Shown: one piece after another, positions 40,201-52,100 of the stretch | Position numbering within the stretch: position 1 is the stretch's first letter | Layout of the letters: each line of letters starts with the position of its first letter | DNA from: Orthonyx spaldingii | Lineage: Eukaryota > Chordata > Aves > Passeriformes > Orthonychidae | NCBI GenBank assembly: GCA_013397795.1 | Contig: VZTJ01000294.1 | Span: 4,922,486-4,986,485 of the forward strand | Direction: 5' to 3' | DNA: 64,000 nucleotides | Made by a program: the position numbers and the translations under genes | Notes under the pieces: generated by a model | The model's input: only the letters and a program-made list of their open reading frames with translations | Databases searched by the model: none | Told to the model about the DNA's origin: nothing

Positions 40201-41452
40201 AACTTCATAATTCACTGTTGTTTTTAATTACCATTCATATCCCCAACAACAACAAAAAAATAGACTCAAAGAAAAAGAAATCAAACATCAGAACCTTGTT
40301 TTGATTTAGAAACATTCATAGTATTAAAATAGAACTGTTGCTCCTAGCTAAACTGTTTGAATTATACATTAATTCATTTCCTCTGGTTTCCGTGGTGCTA
40401 TTTTGGAATACTTTTTTCAATCATTGATTTACATTTTATGTTCAAGCTGAAATTCCACTTTTAATATTCAAAGATATTAGGTCAGCTATATAATTTATTA
40501 ATTCATCAAAGTAAGCGCCGTATTCTACCACAAGTGTCTCACGTTGGCTGCTGACCAGCCAGCAAGTGCCACGGGGCAGTGAATCAGAACATTTCTGGGG
40601 AGTCTACAGAAATCTAAGATTCAGAAAAGCACATGTAAACCCCAGTGTGCTGTGGGTGACAGCCAGACAGGAGGCATGTCAGAGTCCAAATGCCATCCTG
40701 AGGCAAATGTGCATGCTGTGAACTATGCCACTTTGGTTTATGGGAAGAAGTAAACTCATAATAATAATTATGCATTGTCAGTCATTCGTTTTTCCAAACC
40801 TAAACTGCAGCTGATGTATCTTACAGTGCTATAGAAGCTAGAATGCATTGGAAAAAATCCTGATCCGCTTCAGTGTGTCTACAGCCAAGACAAACTGTTC
40901 ACTGCAAAGGAACAACTTGATTTAAATTTTGCATTTCCTTGAGTCCAGTAGTGCTACACCTTCTTTCAGCTCACACTTTTATATTTTACAAGTAGCAAGA
41001 GGCAGAGAGAAGCCTCCTTTTAATTTTTTGTCCCAACCTGATTTCCCTTTAGCCTATCTCCCTGCTTTCCTGCTCTGGAGCTGGCCAGAAACCAGCACGG
41101 AGAAGGGTGCGGGAGGGAAGGTCACCCTGTGCACCCATGGGAGTCCCCACTGCCAAAACACTGGGGCACCACCTCCATTGGAGCACCTAGTCTGGATCAT
41201 TCTCCCTTGCAACACTGACTTGCAGCTGTCTTTGGATCAGACACTCAGCAGAGACTAAACACAACTGCTTCAATGTCAGAAGTTAATCATGATGGATTAA
41301 TTAATTAGAAATTAAACTGCTGTCATCCCTCTTCGTTCCATGTCATCAGGACATCTTCCTTCTTCATCTGCACCAGAGTTCAGCTGAGGCAGAGCAGAGC
41401 AGAATGCAGACATGTAGCTTGCACAGCTACAGTGAGAAGTAGATGTGGGTAC
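34208..41452. other. AT-rich non-coding sequence, no gene recognised
   Basis: No exon, RNA gene or mobile element is recognised. The largest open frames are 115 codons on the minus strand (39626-39973) and 109 on the plus strand (40929-41258), without family resemblance. A short tandem triplication of GTAGCCA lies at 38091-38111. A perfect splice-donor hexamer GTAAGT is present at 39794 but has no convincing exon. Two locally GC-richer patches, at about 34630-34760 and 41080-41190, are not CpG-rich. Confidence 0.6.
38091..38111. repeat. Short tandem repeat, 7 bp x 3
   Basis: The heptamer GTAGCCA occurs three times in a row without mismatch. It is preceded by a related GTAGTAAGCA, so a slippage origin is likely. 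No functional meaning is apparent. Confidence 0.85.
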
Positions 41453-41505
41453 ATCTATGTATATACACAAAGACATATGTTTTAAATAGATGTATATACA
41501 TAGAT
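41453..41505. repeat. Perfect 15-bp inverted repeat, AT-rich hairpin
   Basis: The left arm ATCTATGTATATACA (41453-41467) is the exact reverse complement of the right arm TGTATATACATAGAT (41491-41505), with a 23-base loop between them. The arms are AT-rich with alternating purine-pyrimidine steps, so the locus could extrude a cruciform under supercoiling. The right arm runs on into further TA repeats. It may have arisen by replication template switching. No transposon terminal structure or target duplication is visible. Confidence 0.8.
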
Positions 41506-41667
41506 ATATATAAACACATACTGAATAGTTGTCACTATAAATAAATAGTGTAAAGAAATGCAATATTTACGGATAAATTTAAATCATCAGCTCTTGCTGT
41601 CCAGAACCTAAGCAGCTTTTCTGTCAAATTCAGATATTAAAAAAAATAATATAGGAAAATACGGCTG

Positions 41668-41686
41668 TATCGCCACCTGGAGGATC
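41668..41686 (-). promoter_or_regulatory. CTCF-like binding motif
   Basis: On the minus strand the core reads CCTCCAGGTGGCG. This agrees at 12 of 13 positions with the vertebrate CTCF core CC(A/G)C(C/T)AG(G/A)(G/T)GGC(A/G), with T at position 3 the exception, and the flanking ATA also fits. CTCF sites of this type anchor chromatin loops and insulators. The site lies about 1.1 kb before the CpG-rich block at 42.8-43.2 kb, a plausible arrangement for a boundary near a promoter. Occupancy cannot be inferred from one match. Confidence 0.35.
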
Positions 41687-41699
41687 CGTGTGTCCTTAT

Positions 41700-42759
41700 C
41701 TGTGTGTCATGACTGGCTCTGCAGGACGGGACGTGTGTGGTGTCTCTGAGCACAAGGATTTAATTGCAGAGGAATGAAGTTCCTGGCATTGAGGTTATCA
41801 TTAGGGGTAATTTGAATCAGCTAATTGTGTAGTTACATCTTTTATCAGTCTTTTTACCAGAATAAATAGCTCCAAAGCCTGGGCACTTAATTTGTTTATT
41901 ACTGTGCTCTACAGACGACGTGTCTCTGTGCCTTCAGAATAAACTTCTGTGTGTCTCCTCTTGCTTAAAGGAAGAGGTAGAAGGGATGATGTTGGCAATG
42001 GAAGGGGTCAGAATTCAATGCTTCTTTTCAGCTTTTTTTTCCTTTAGATTTGACTTGCAGTTTTAGACCCTTCTAAATTTTAGAGTTAGGAAAATGGGAA
42101 GAAAGGTCTATTTCAAAACCAAAAATTAATTCTAAAATTGAACCTGTTTCATTTACCCTGAGGAGATCTAAAAGCCTGAAATAAATCCAGCCAAAGCCAT
42201 TAAGTATTCTCATGTAGACTCTTTCCCCTTCTCCCTGCCGGAGAACACTGAAGGGAACTGAAGGGAAGAAATTGTTCCTTTAGTAAAAATGATCCAAGTA
42301 TGAGGTGTAATATCCCTTGGAGTACAGAAAGCATGATCATCCCAGCATGGGCTGAACCAAATGGACTCATCTTTCATTTATATATTTGCAGGGACCTCAC
42401 CAGTGTTGTCCTGTAGTGCACTGAGGATTCTGCAGCCACAGTATTGCTGCAATCTCCAGGATATCAGGAATGGACAGAGCCCTCACCACACTGCCCTCCT
42501 CATCTGAATGAAACAGCTTTTCCATTGCGCTGACACCTGATGAAGATCTGCCCTGAGGATGGTTTCACTGGGTACCAAGGATGAACAGTGGGGACCTGTG
42601 GATATCTTCTCCTTACCAGGTGTGACAAGGGTGTTCTGGAGACAGGAGCCTGGTTAATAGATAGCGGCAATATCCACAAAGCTGGTATATGCAGTACACG
42701 GCGTACTCTGAGCCTTTCCCAGGCAGGGAAAGAAATTACTGTCATTTCCCAGAGCAGGC
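41700..42759. other. Non-coding stretch, possibly conserved regulatory DNA
   Basis: The part at about 41760-41910 is unrepetitive and rich in ATCATTAG, TAATTTG, CTAATTGT and TTTATTAC-type words that homeodomain and SOX/FOX factors favour, a texture common in vertebrate conserved non-coding elements. An imperfect tandem CTGAAGGGAA x2 lies at 42248-42267. There is no coding frame of note apart from the start of the overlapping frames in the CpG block downstream. Confidence 0.25.
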
Positions 42760-43170
42760 ATTAGGCTTTGCAGGCCTGCCAGAACTGTCGCAGAGTGCCA
42801 CCAACCCAGCAGGGAACGCCCCAGCAGAAGCATTCAGCCTTGCAGGCCAGGCAGACCCGCCCGTGTGCGCGGCTCTGCCCTGCCGGGGTCAGCAGTCGGT
42901 GTTCAGCAGCCGGGGGCAGATACCTCATGCAGGAGCTGGAGCAGAGTGTGCCACAAATAATGCTGCCTTCCAGCTCTGCGCAGACGGAGAGAAACAACGG
43001 GAGGAAGGGCAGCGGCTTTGGCCCCCTCTGTCCCTGCCCCTGTCCCTGCCCCTGCCCCAGTGGGGACGCACGGGCGGTGCGCCTGGAAGCGAGCCCGGGT
43101 CCAGCGGGGCACCGCACGGACACCGAGGGTGCTGTGGCATCAGCCCGACTTTTAAGGTACGTGGGCATTC
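42760..43170 (+). promoter_or_regulatory. Small CpG-island-like block, possible promoter
   Basis: By hand count about 25 CpG dinucleotides fall in these roughly 410 bases, against very few in the surrounding tens of kilobases. The block is visibly GC-rich (well over half G+C), and the CpG observed/expected ratio is near 0.6, the usual island threshold. It includes GC-box-like GGGCGG (43073-43078). At its 3' edge AAG|GTACGTGG (exon end 43156) resembles a splice donor. Overlapping open frames of 177 and 154 codons on plus and 135 on minus exist because stops are rare here; they are low in similarity to anything known and include a Cys-Pro repeat from a satellite. A TATA-less promoter with a first exon, or an orphan CpG island, would fit. 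Confidence 0.45.
43022..43058 (-). repeat. 12-bp tandem repeat with G-quadruplex potential
   Basis: The plus strand has TGTCCCTGCCCC twice (43029-43040 and 43041-43052) plus a partial TGCCCC, preceded by CCCCCTC. On the minus strand this gives six runs of three to five G separated by loops of two to five bases, which satisfies the standard G3N1-7 quadruplex rule with tracts to spare. Such motifs cluster at vertebrate promoters and CpG islands, which fits its position inside the CpG-rich block. Confidence 0.8.
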
Positions 43171-46100
43171 ATGTGTCAGGCTCCCACCCCTCACACCTGA
43201 GCAGTTCCTGCCTCAGAATTAGCAAATTCTAGAGATTCCTGGTCTCCTGTGCCACTGCATGGCCACACGCAGAAATGCAGGTCTGGGGAGGAACTTTAGT
43301 GCTCTTTCTCTGTGAAAACAACGAAGAGGAAAATAAATAAAATTACGGAGGCTGTAACAGTGACAGCAAAATGATGAACAGGTAGCGCTTGGAATTATAA
43401 AACTTCCTAAACACACACATAGACACATGTGCTCACGTGTAGGTCTTCCCATTATAATTTTTGTTGTATTATATGTTCTTACTTAGGGAAATTAGCCTTT
43501 TGACCACCTCTTTTTCAGAAGAAGAAGCAACTTTAGTTCCTGATCATTAGTGAAACATTTATTTTCTGTATTGTTATGTCTGGACAGATGGCAGCCATTC
43601 CTAAATATGTCTTTATGGGACTAAAAATAATATTTAAAAAATAACGTTAGCTGAAAACAATGCTAGGTAAAGCAATATCACATACGGTTATATTCTAATT
43701 CCCCAGAAAAGAGACGCTAGCAGCTGCAGCACAGTAGCTGAGGCGTAGCATTTCTCCTTGTGTTAACCTAGACATTGCAAGGGGGCAGCCAGCCACAAAA
43801 GATGCTTCCCTCCAATTATTGTACTTATCTAGGAAATAATCTGAAAAGAACCATCTGACAGGCAGGATGCCATCTTTCTATTGCTATGCAACCCCTGATA
43901 TCTCTTTTCAGGAGGAGTGATCAGCTTCCTGAAGAGCAGACAGCTGAATTTAAAGAAGCCTTTTTTCCTTCTAGATTTCTTTTATTCTTTCACTCTAATT
44001 TTTCTTTCTTATTTTTTAACTACACAAAACAACTACTGATGGTCCTATAATGACAAAACTTAGGACTGGGAAGAGCTTACTAGGGAAAAGACAAGCAAAA
44101 TCTGAGCTGCAGACTGCAGTCAATAAGACAATGTTGATAATGATGGCACAAATGACCTTCCACTGTAGCTGACAAAGATGGTAACAAAAATGAAATACAC
44201 CACTCTATGCAGAAGAGTGGGTTGGAGAGAAAAAGTGAGAGAAAAGTGGGAGATAGGCTACGTCTTCTTTACATTATGCTTTCCTATTCCTTTTCTTCCA
44301 TTTGGTTTTACTTTCTTTCTTTCTTTTTTCTATCTCTTATTTGGCAACAATTCAGCAGCAAGTGTGTTGTGATTCAACACGTACTTTACCTGCTTTTGTG
44401 CTTGCTAAGATAAGGCGCTTAGTGCTACCTTTTTGCTGGTTCCCTGTTTTCCTTTCTCCGTGTCTCTGGGGTCACAGGTTTCTGCCATTTACTGCTCTTC
44501 CAACAGCTCTCACTTAACTAAGCAAGTATGTTTTAAATTGATGGTGTATCTATAGTGGTGTCTTGAAACCAATTATTTACACAGTGGTACTTTTCAGTGT
44601 GACAAACATACCCACAGTGCCCTGTCTCATGTTGACTGTTTTCTCCTTGAAGCTTTTTGTTACAACATGCAGAAAGTAGTTTCTTGTGGATGCAAGTCTT
44701 GCCTTATTCCTTTTTTTTTTTTTCCTGACCAGAGCGGAATTATGAGTGCCCGCACTGATCTTTTCAGTTGATGCAGATAGCAAAGGACTCAGTCAAAATT
44801 TTCTCTAAACAGATCCAGATCTTAGATCAAGCTCTCCCACCAGTGAATAAAGGGCATAGCACAAGATCTTCCTTTTCCTGCTTGCCCTCTGCCTTCTCTA
44901 TCTGGAGTCTACTAGGTCAATCCATAATCAAGAAGCTCAGTTTAACCTCTTCAACTCAATGGCCACTCAGCAGACATCACGCTATAAATAAGGATATTCT
45001 TTTCCAGCCTCCCAGCATCAAGCACATACTGAAGATACAATCTAGCTCAAACATACTAGTGCTCAACTAAATCCATTGTCTCACAGTTATCAGTAGCAAT
45101 ACACAAATGTTAAGATATCCATACAGATGTTGAGTAGGAACGATTTCACTGAACAAGGTCAGAGCTGGAATGAAAAAATGCCCACACAGGATGTATTTGC
45201 AGTTATCTTTCCAGTTGCAATGAGTAGCTGGAATGAGTATGGCTTGAGTTTTACTGCTCTTTGTCGTGAATGATGCAAAAGCACCAGTCAGTATAAGGAT
45301 GAATACCAGCATGGAGGGCAAAGCAGCTGCTGAAATTATGGACAGTTTAAGGACAGTTTGAAAGTATATAACTGAGATAAATTCATCAGGTCAATTAGGC
45401 AAAGAAATAATTAACACATCAGAGAATGGTGCGAGGGAAAATTCCCGGCAGGGAGGAATCTGTAAGGAACCTGAGGATTTAGGAATCTGTAAGGAACCAG
45501 AGGATTTTGTGGTGCAGGGTTGTCCCCTGTAGTGAATTGCCTTTATGGAACCACAATTTTCTCAACAAGGATCTCCCACAGGGGAGAAAGAAATCTTCCT
45601 TTTGTAAAAGACCTCAAAACAATTCAAGCTGTCTGCCAATAATTAAATCCATTACACTAGCAACAGGTGGTAAAGCTGCAATTTTTTCACATCTGTTATC
45701 ATTTTCATGAGTCAGTATGTATTCATTGCAAGAGCTGTGTAAGCCACAGATCAGAGAGGGCTGGGTTGATGGCTGTCATCCAGGCAGCCGCTGTGCTCAC
45801 TCCTGTAGTTATCTGAAGAGCAGAGCAGAGGGGATGTGAGAATATGTGGTAGGCAGGAAGGGGTTTGGGCAGGATTCCAAAGGGTAGGAAGGCAGGGATT
45901 TAAAAGGGAGTGAAAAGATTTCATAGGTTCTTTTTAGAGAAGAGTAAGAAAGAAAAAGGGAACCCTTGGTTGTCTTTAGAGCATTAGCTTGATATACCTT
46001 TCCTAATGCAGACTTTCTGTGTGGCCTGGAATATATTCCTTGGTTGTTCTGGCTTAGTAAATTTAAAAAGTAAAATCCCTGGGAAATTTCATAGTCACTG

Positions 46101-49100
46101 AGGACAACAGGCATAGGACAACTCACAGGTCTGTAAGTGAATTTACCTCAGTCTCCAAACCACAAAGCTTTTGTTCAAACTGGCTGCTGGGAATATTGTG
46201 CCATGGTGAACAGGTCTGAGTAGACAATTCTTCTGTTGCAAGAAGAATTCTAATTATTGAAGAGCTTACTAAGACAGAAAACTGCTTTTAATGCAAAGAA
46301 CACATGGAATGGCCACAGCTCAGGGTTGCTCTGTAATGCAGCAGTTTGTACATATCACTCCTGTATAAGAGCAGGAAAGAATCCTGCTACTGGGGTATGC
46401 AGTGTCCTCACTGCTCTCAAGAGCAGCTGCAGCTTTTTGCTGTACTTCAGAATGTTTGACTTCCCAAGAACATTTTCCATGTCTTTTCCACCTTGCTCCG
46501 AACACCACTCCTTCTTTAACTCAGAGGGGAAAGGTTTTGTAATTTTAGCTGTCTTTTCCTTTTCTGAATACTGGGAATAAGTATGTATGGAGAGGTGAGA
46601 GAAGTTCACAAACAATTTACATCCAATAGTAGTGACACAAGGTTTCAGATTTTATTTAGGACATGCTGCCTTTATACTTCTCCTCAAAGACTGGTTTCTT
46701 CTCCAGTAGCTCCTTGCATGGCAATATTACGGATACTTATTATTGCATTGAGCTACAGTTTTGTAGTGGGTAAATTATTGTTCACTTAAAGAATCTTTAA
46801 AAAGCCAGTTTAGAACGAAAGGATATGTAATTGAGTTATTGCTGGACGAATTTCTTTACTTATATCTTGTTCTGTGGCAATGAATAGATTACTGTAATTC
46901 TTTTAAAAGAATCATCATTTAACTCTACTGGAATTTGAACTAACAAAATTTTGCAGGTTCTTTAATGTTAATGACTATCATTAAGCTGAGGCTACTTGGC
47001 TGAGATCTATGCTAAGGGGCAGGGTTTATCCAGCAGATCTTGTTTTTTCTGGAAGCTCTCCCGTGGGCAGAGCCACAGATCACTCAACTCCTAACCACAT
47101 CCTCATGAAATTGTGTTACTATCAACTCCCGTGTGGCCAAAAGACTGTCAGGGACCACATCTTTTCTTAATTAATAAAATTAAATAGACACAGGAAATTA
47201 ACAACCCTTAAACTGTCTAAACCTCAAAACAATTATCGTGGAGTTCTGGATGGAGATAGAAATGGGTGCAGACCAAGTCAGTCCAAGTATCCTTTCCACC
47301 TTCTTCTTCCTCCCTTTCATATCCTTAACTTTGGAACTGGGCCCCTGCTGTCAGTACAGGCAGTCTCCCAACACAGCCGTTCTTGCCCAAAGGCATCCCA
47401 GAAGTGTCCAAGGTCTCCAGACACCAAGGTGTCACCCCAGATCCTGGTGCGAATGCTCTTTCCAGTTCTGGACCACTCTGACACCTCTGACAGGGCAGCA
47501 GCAGGGCCTCCAAGCAATCTCCTCTCGTTATTTCAAGGAGAGAATAAGCAGGAGAAAGGAGGGACTCCCTGATGTCCAGTTGCCCCATTCTCAAAAACTG
47601 GATAACTATCCCTTATTTTGTGGAAGAATATTTTCCTACAGAAGGCCAAAGTCATGATTCAAGCGTGGTTCTTCACTGAAATAATTAACTTCAGAGTCTC
47701 ATGTGATGGCATTGATTGATACAGGGATCTCCAGGTTTGCAAAGGAATGAACCAAAGCAGATTTAGTGGGTTTTGGGGAAGGGTAATTTATTTGTGAGGT
47801 TTAGCATCTTTATTTGAATATTTGTCTAAAAAGCTCATATGATGGAATTTTCTTCCTGAGAAATCATTGAATGTTGCTCAGTGATTCACTGACTGCTGGC
47901 CAGAGCACTCTTTGTAACTGATTTATCTGAATCCTTTTCAAATCCTTCCCTTTATTAACATTTCAGCAGTTCCATTCCTATGTGAATTCATGGTAGTTAT
48001 GTGTTACTCAGGAAGATTGTAGAAAAATGGTTTCAAACACGATGATTACATATTGAGCAGATGAGCTGTCTTGGGTTTATGTCACAGCCCATCTGCCTGT
48101 TTGAAACAGGCTTCCTGCACTGTGCCATTTCCTCTCCATCAGGCAGGCAGGGAAGAAGACTGCTCATGCAGCATCTCCATTCTGTTTGACCTTTCTAGAG
48201 TGTTATTTCGCATGCACGCATTAAAGTTTGCATTTCCTTCTGCAAATGTAATTTTAATCTCATTACATTTGGGCAGCAGGTACCATTGCAACAAAAGCTG
48301 TTTATTCTTTGTCCCACTATCTTCAGTGTGAAAGCTGAAGTACAAGATGTCAGCTGCAGAAGGGCAGTCTGAGGTATGCTCAGGGCACACACTTCAAGCC
48401 TGGATCCCACAGAGATCTGAATTGTAGTGAAAATGGGAAATGTAGAGGTCTTGGCCCTGTGTTCAGCACTGACGAACATATATACTTGAATTTGGACTGG
48501 GATCAGACTGACATTTAAAGTGGAGCTTGATCAACTCCCTTCATCAGGCTCCCATTCACTGTATTTAAAATGAAAATATTTTCTCCACAGATTTTACATT
48601 TTACTCACTCTTATTCCCTCTAGTGTAGGTGAATACTTTGCATTATGATGAATCAGCCACAAGGTGTCAATGTAGTGTAGCAAATTCTCAGTAAGGGTTT
48701 GTTACTATAGCATCCTTTTACTTTCAGTGCAATTAAAATCTGCCTTCTGATAGGATATTTGTATCACTAATTGCAAAAATTCAGGTCAGATCACTTTTTT
48801 TGTACCTGATTCATTTAATCAGTGAAGTCTTCTCATGCTATGATTGCAGGGGTGTGAGGAGAAAAATCAGTATAAATGACTGAAGCCACAACTTCTGTAG
48901 CACTGTGTTTTACAGGGAAAGGCTGACAAAGTGGGATGTAGGCTGGTGGAGATGAATTAATTCTTGTCAAAATATAAGAAGTGACCATAAGCAAAAAGCC
49001 ACAATATTTGAATTCAATTTTCACAGTAAGGAGTCAAAATATCTGGATGAACTGGTGCATGTTTATAAAGCCCCAGTTATGCCCATTTATAAGAGGTGTA

Positions 49101-52100
49101 ATGACAGATGAGATAAAATGGAAAAGCAATATTGCAGAATTCCATTTTGTGTCTTCTAGACACAAATCATTGTGTGTCATTAAATATAAAAACAAATGCC
49201 TCAAAAGAAGCAGAGCTAAAGCTGAGTTCTGAATTACAAGGGACATGGAAGCAATTTGATTTTGTACCTCAACAGGGGGCTTGGATCTAGGGAGGAAGGG
49301 CCTGTCAGAAATGACAATAAAAGGCTGTTAGGAAAATTACTCCTGGAATTGTGAATATTATCTCTTTGAAGTATGCTCTAATGGATTTGGGCTAAGAATT
49401 TTCAAAGAGGTTAAGGACTTAGCTCCTATTGAATGTCAGTGGCTTTTGGACATTTCACTGCCATAGTCTACTTTGAAAATCCCAGCTTACAATATTAATT
49501 TTAATGTACCCTTTTCACTGCAGTAGGAGGGAGCAGATCCATGACAGAGAAAAGAACAGAGAAACTACAAAAAAATAAGTTTCTTTGTATGAAATTCTTT
49601 CTTTATAAATTATTGTACTATACCTAATCTACTCAGTCAAGAACAAAAGTACATAAAATAGGTGGCTGAGCAGAGGATATTACATTACATGACATCCTTC
49701 ACTTGTGTTAATGACCCTCTGTATTGTGCCTTGCACAAAGTGGAGGGCACTGGTTAGCAGATAATATAGTGAAAATATATCCTTGGGTACATTTCGAAAA
49801 AGGACAAAGGGAAGATGGAGGCTGTTTATGCGAAGAGCTGGTTGTCTCAGGTTCTAAACCAGCTGTGACACCATGCTGTCCTTTGAGAGATATTTTATTG
49901 GGCAACAGATCAGTGTCGGAGGTCAAAAGAGCAACAGCAATAGATGCATCATATTCCCTGGAGATCCCTGGGGGCAGGTTGGGACGATAGAAAAACTGTA
50001 AAGTCTGTGGGAATAGAACTCTTGCTGTTCTTGTGATTTTCTCTTTTGCATTTTCTTTTCATATCATATATCTTAATGAGAGGAAAGACCCACACACAAT
50101 ACTGGTGTGACTGTAAATAAAATGCTACAGGAAAGCTTTAAGCTCTTCAGAATGAAAGTATGTTGAAAAGATGGGTTTGCATCGGAGTGGTGGCAACTAA
50201 ACATGATGAAAAAGCCAGCAGAGAAATCACTGCTAGTCCCATGTCAGACCTTACTGTCAGAGACTTGATCTGCAAGTGGAGATGAGAGAATATCCTGGCT
50301 CCCCTTTAGTGGTATAGTGACACTGCTTTTTAATAATCTTTTTATTTTATCTCTCCTGAAAGGAAAACAAATCTGAGCATTCTTTTTCTTGTAATAAACT
50401 GGGCAAAAACTAAAACAGATTGCCCATAATGCAGGTTATTAGGTTTATAATACAGTGTTTGGCTGTTGGGTTTTTTTAATTGCTGTTATGCTGAAGACAA
50501 GCATTAGTTTAGACAAGTGCTGTTGGAAAAGTGTAAGTAAAGAAGTGATGTTGACTGGCAGCTCATTTTAGGAATGAGAGAATGAATGTTGAAAGATAAA
50601 ACATGTGCCAGAGCTGGGATGTAAGGGAATCCCAGTGAATACATTATTTCCAACAAAAGCTTGTCACTTGCAGATTTTCACTCTTACTACCACTGTAAAT
50701 AGCAAAACGGTTTCTTTTAATAAAAAAATCTCAGGCCCACAGTAGCCGTAGAAATTTGTTACTATGACTGAAGTGCTTGTTCCTAAACAAGAGCACGAAT
50801 TGAAGGTTTGGATCTGTGTAAATACAAAATGATTGTCTGTACAAAACCAACAAATTTCTCTCCAGATAAATGCACAGGTTTCAAAGTGTGTATCTGAGTC
50901 AAGCTGTCACCAAGCCCATCTGTTCTATCTGCTTCTGAAAAATGAACACCTCTTTGCAGTAGAGAAAGCACTGAACATGTGGCTCCTCTTGTTTGGGTTT
51001 TGACTCGTTTTATCTGGCCTGGACAAAGTAAACCATTTTGTTAGATGATGATGCTTAACATCTTTCTTTCACAGTAAGACTGTTACACAAAGACACAGAA
51101 ACTAAATATTACCTGAGCATCAGTAAAAGGATTACAATACAGCAGAAAGAAATTAGAACAATTCCTGATATAAAAACTAAGTAATGCATCTTAATTACCT
51201 GTTGTGTCCAACCTGGTCCCCCTCCTGCCAGCTTGAGGCATAGATACAATTTGCTCATGTTCATCTACAAAAAACTGATTTATTCTTCAGGATGTTGATC
51301 AGCCTCTTCCCAGTCTTTCAGGGCTGCTCAGGATGTTCTGAATGTTACTACATGACCACTGGTGGTTTTGTTACTACTGTGCTTAGGAACCATTTCCTGG
51401 AAAATTATTTTAAGTTTTGGCTGTGAAGAGAAATTGAGCATTCCTGCCATGTTCCATTTACAATCACAGAGATAACACATGAGTCCATGAAGCTGGAGGA
51501 TCACATGGAAACCATGAGCCAATATTTGACCAGCGTGAATAGCAACAGCCCTCATGCATTGGGAAATTAACTGCCACAAACATCTGGTAAGGAGAGCAGC
51601 ACTTTAGTGAAGGAGTGAAAGGGAGAGGTTATTGTGGCTTTGTGACTTCATTGAGCCTCACTAGCCATTTGGAAAGAAAGCACAAGAATACTTGTGAGAA
51701 AACCTAGCAGCTGAAAGAATCAGAAAGAACACTAGATATGCAATCCATGAGGGGTGTTTGTTCTTTGCTGGCTCAGGACCCAGGTCTCTAGCATCTTGAA
51801 AAAACAGACTTTCTATTGAATTGACATGAGGCAGAAAATTTCCTAACTTGGATGTCCTCGGCTACTGCACACACTAGCTTTGTGCCCTTTAGTATTTAAA
51901 AGGAGTCAGCAATGAGGAAAGTATTTAACTTCCATCATTACTAGCCACTCCACACATTGAGTCATCCAAGGCTTCCCCCAGCTTGGAATGGTCAGCATAA
52001 GAACTGCTCTCTCAAAGCAGGACACCCACTTTAAATTCAGTAGGATGCTTTCTTCACAGATTTTAATATTTTGGCAGCTCAGCCAAACACAGATCAGATG

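Noticed and set aside
42689..43222. 177-codon plus-strand open frame (with 154-codon plus and 135-codon minus frames over it)
   Set aside because: All three long frames lie in the GC-rich block where stop codons are rare. The products contain low-complexity Cys/Pro or Gly/Ala runs from the 12-bp repeat and resemble no family.
47238..47657. 139-codon plus-strand open frame
   Set aside because: It lies in a GC-richer patch with minus-strand frames of 89 and 66 codons, and no domain, homology or splice context supports it.
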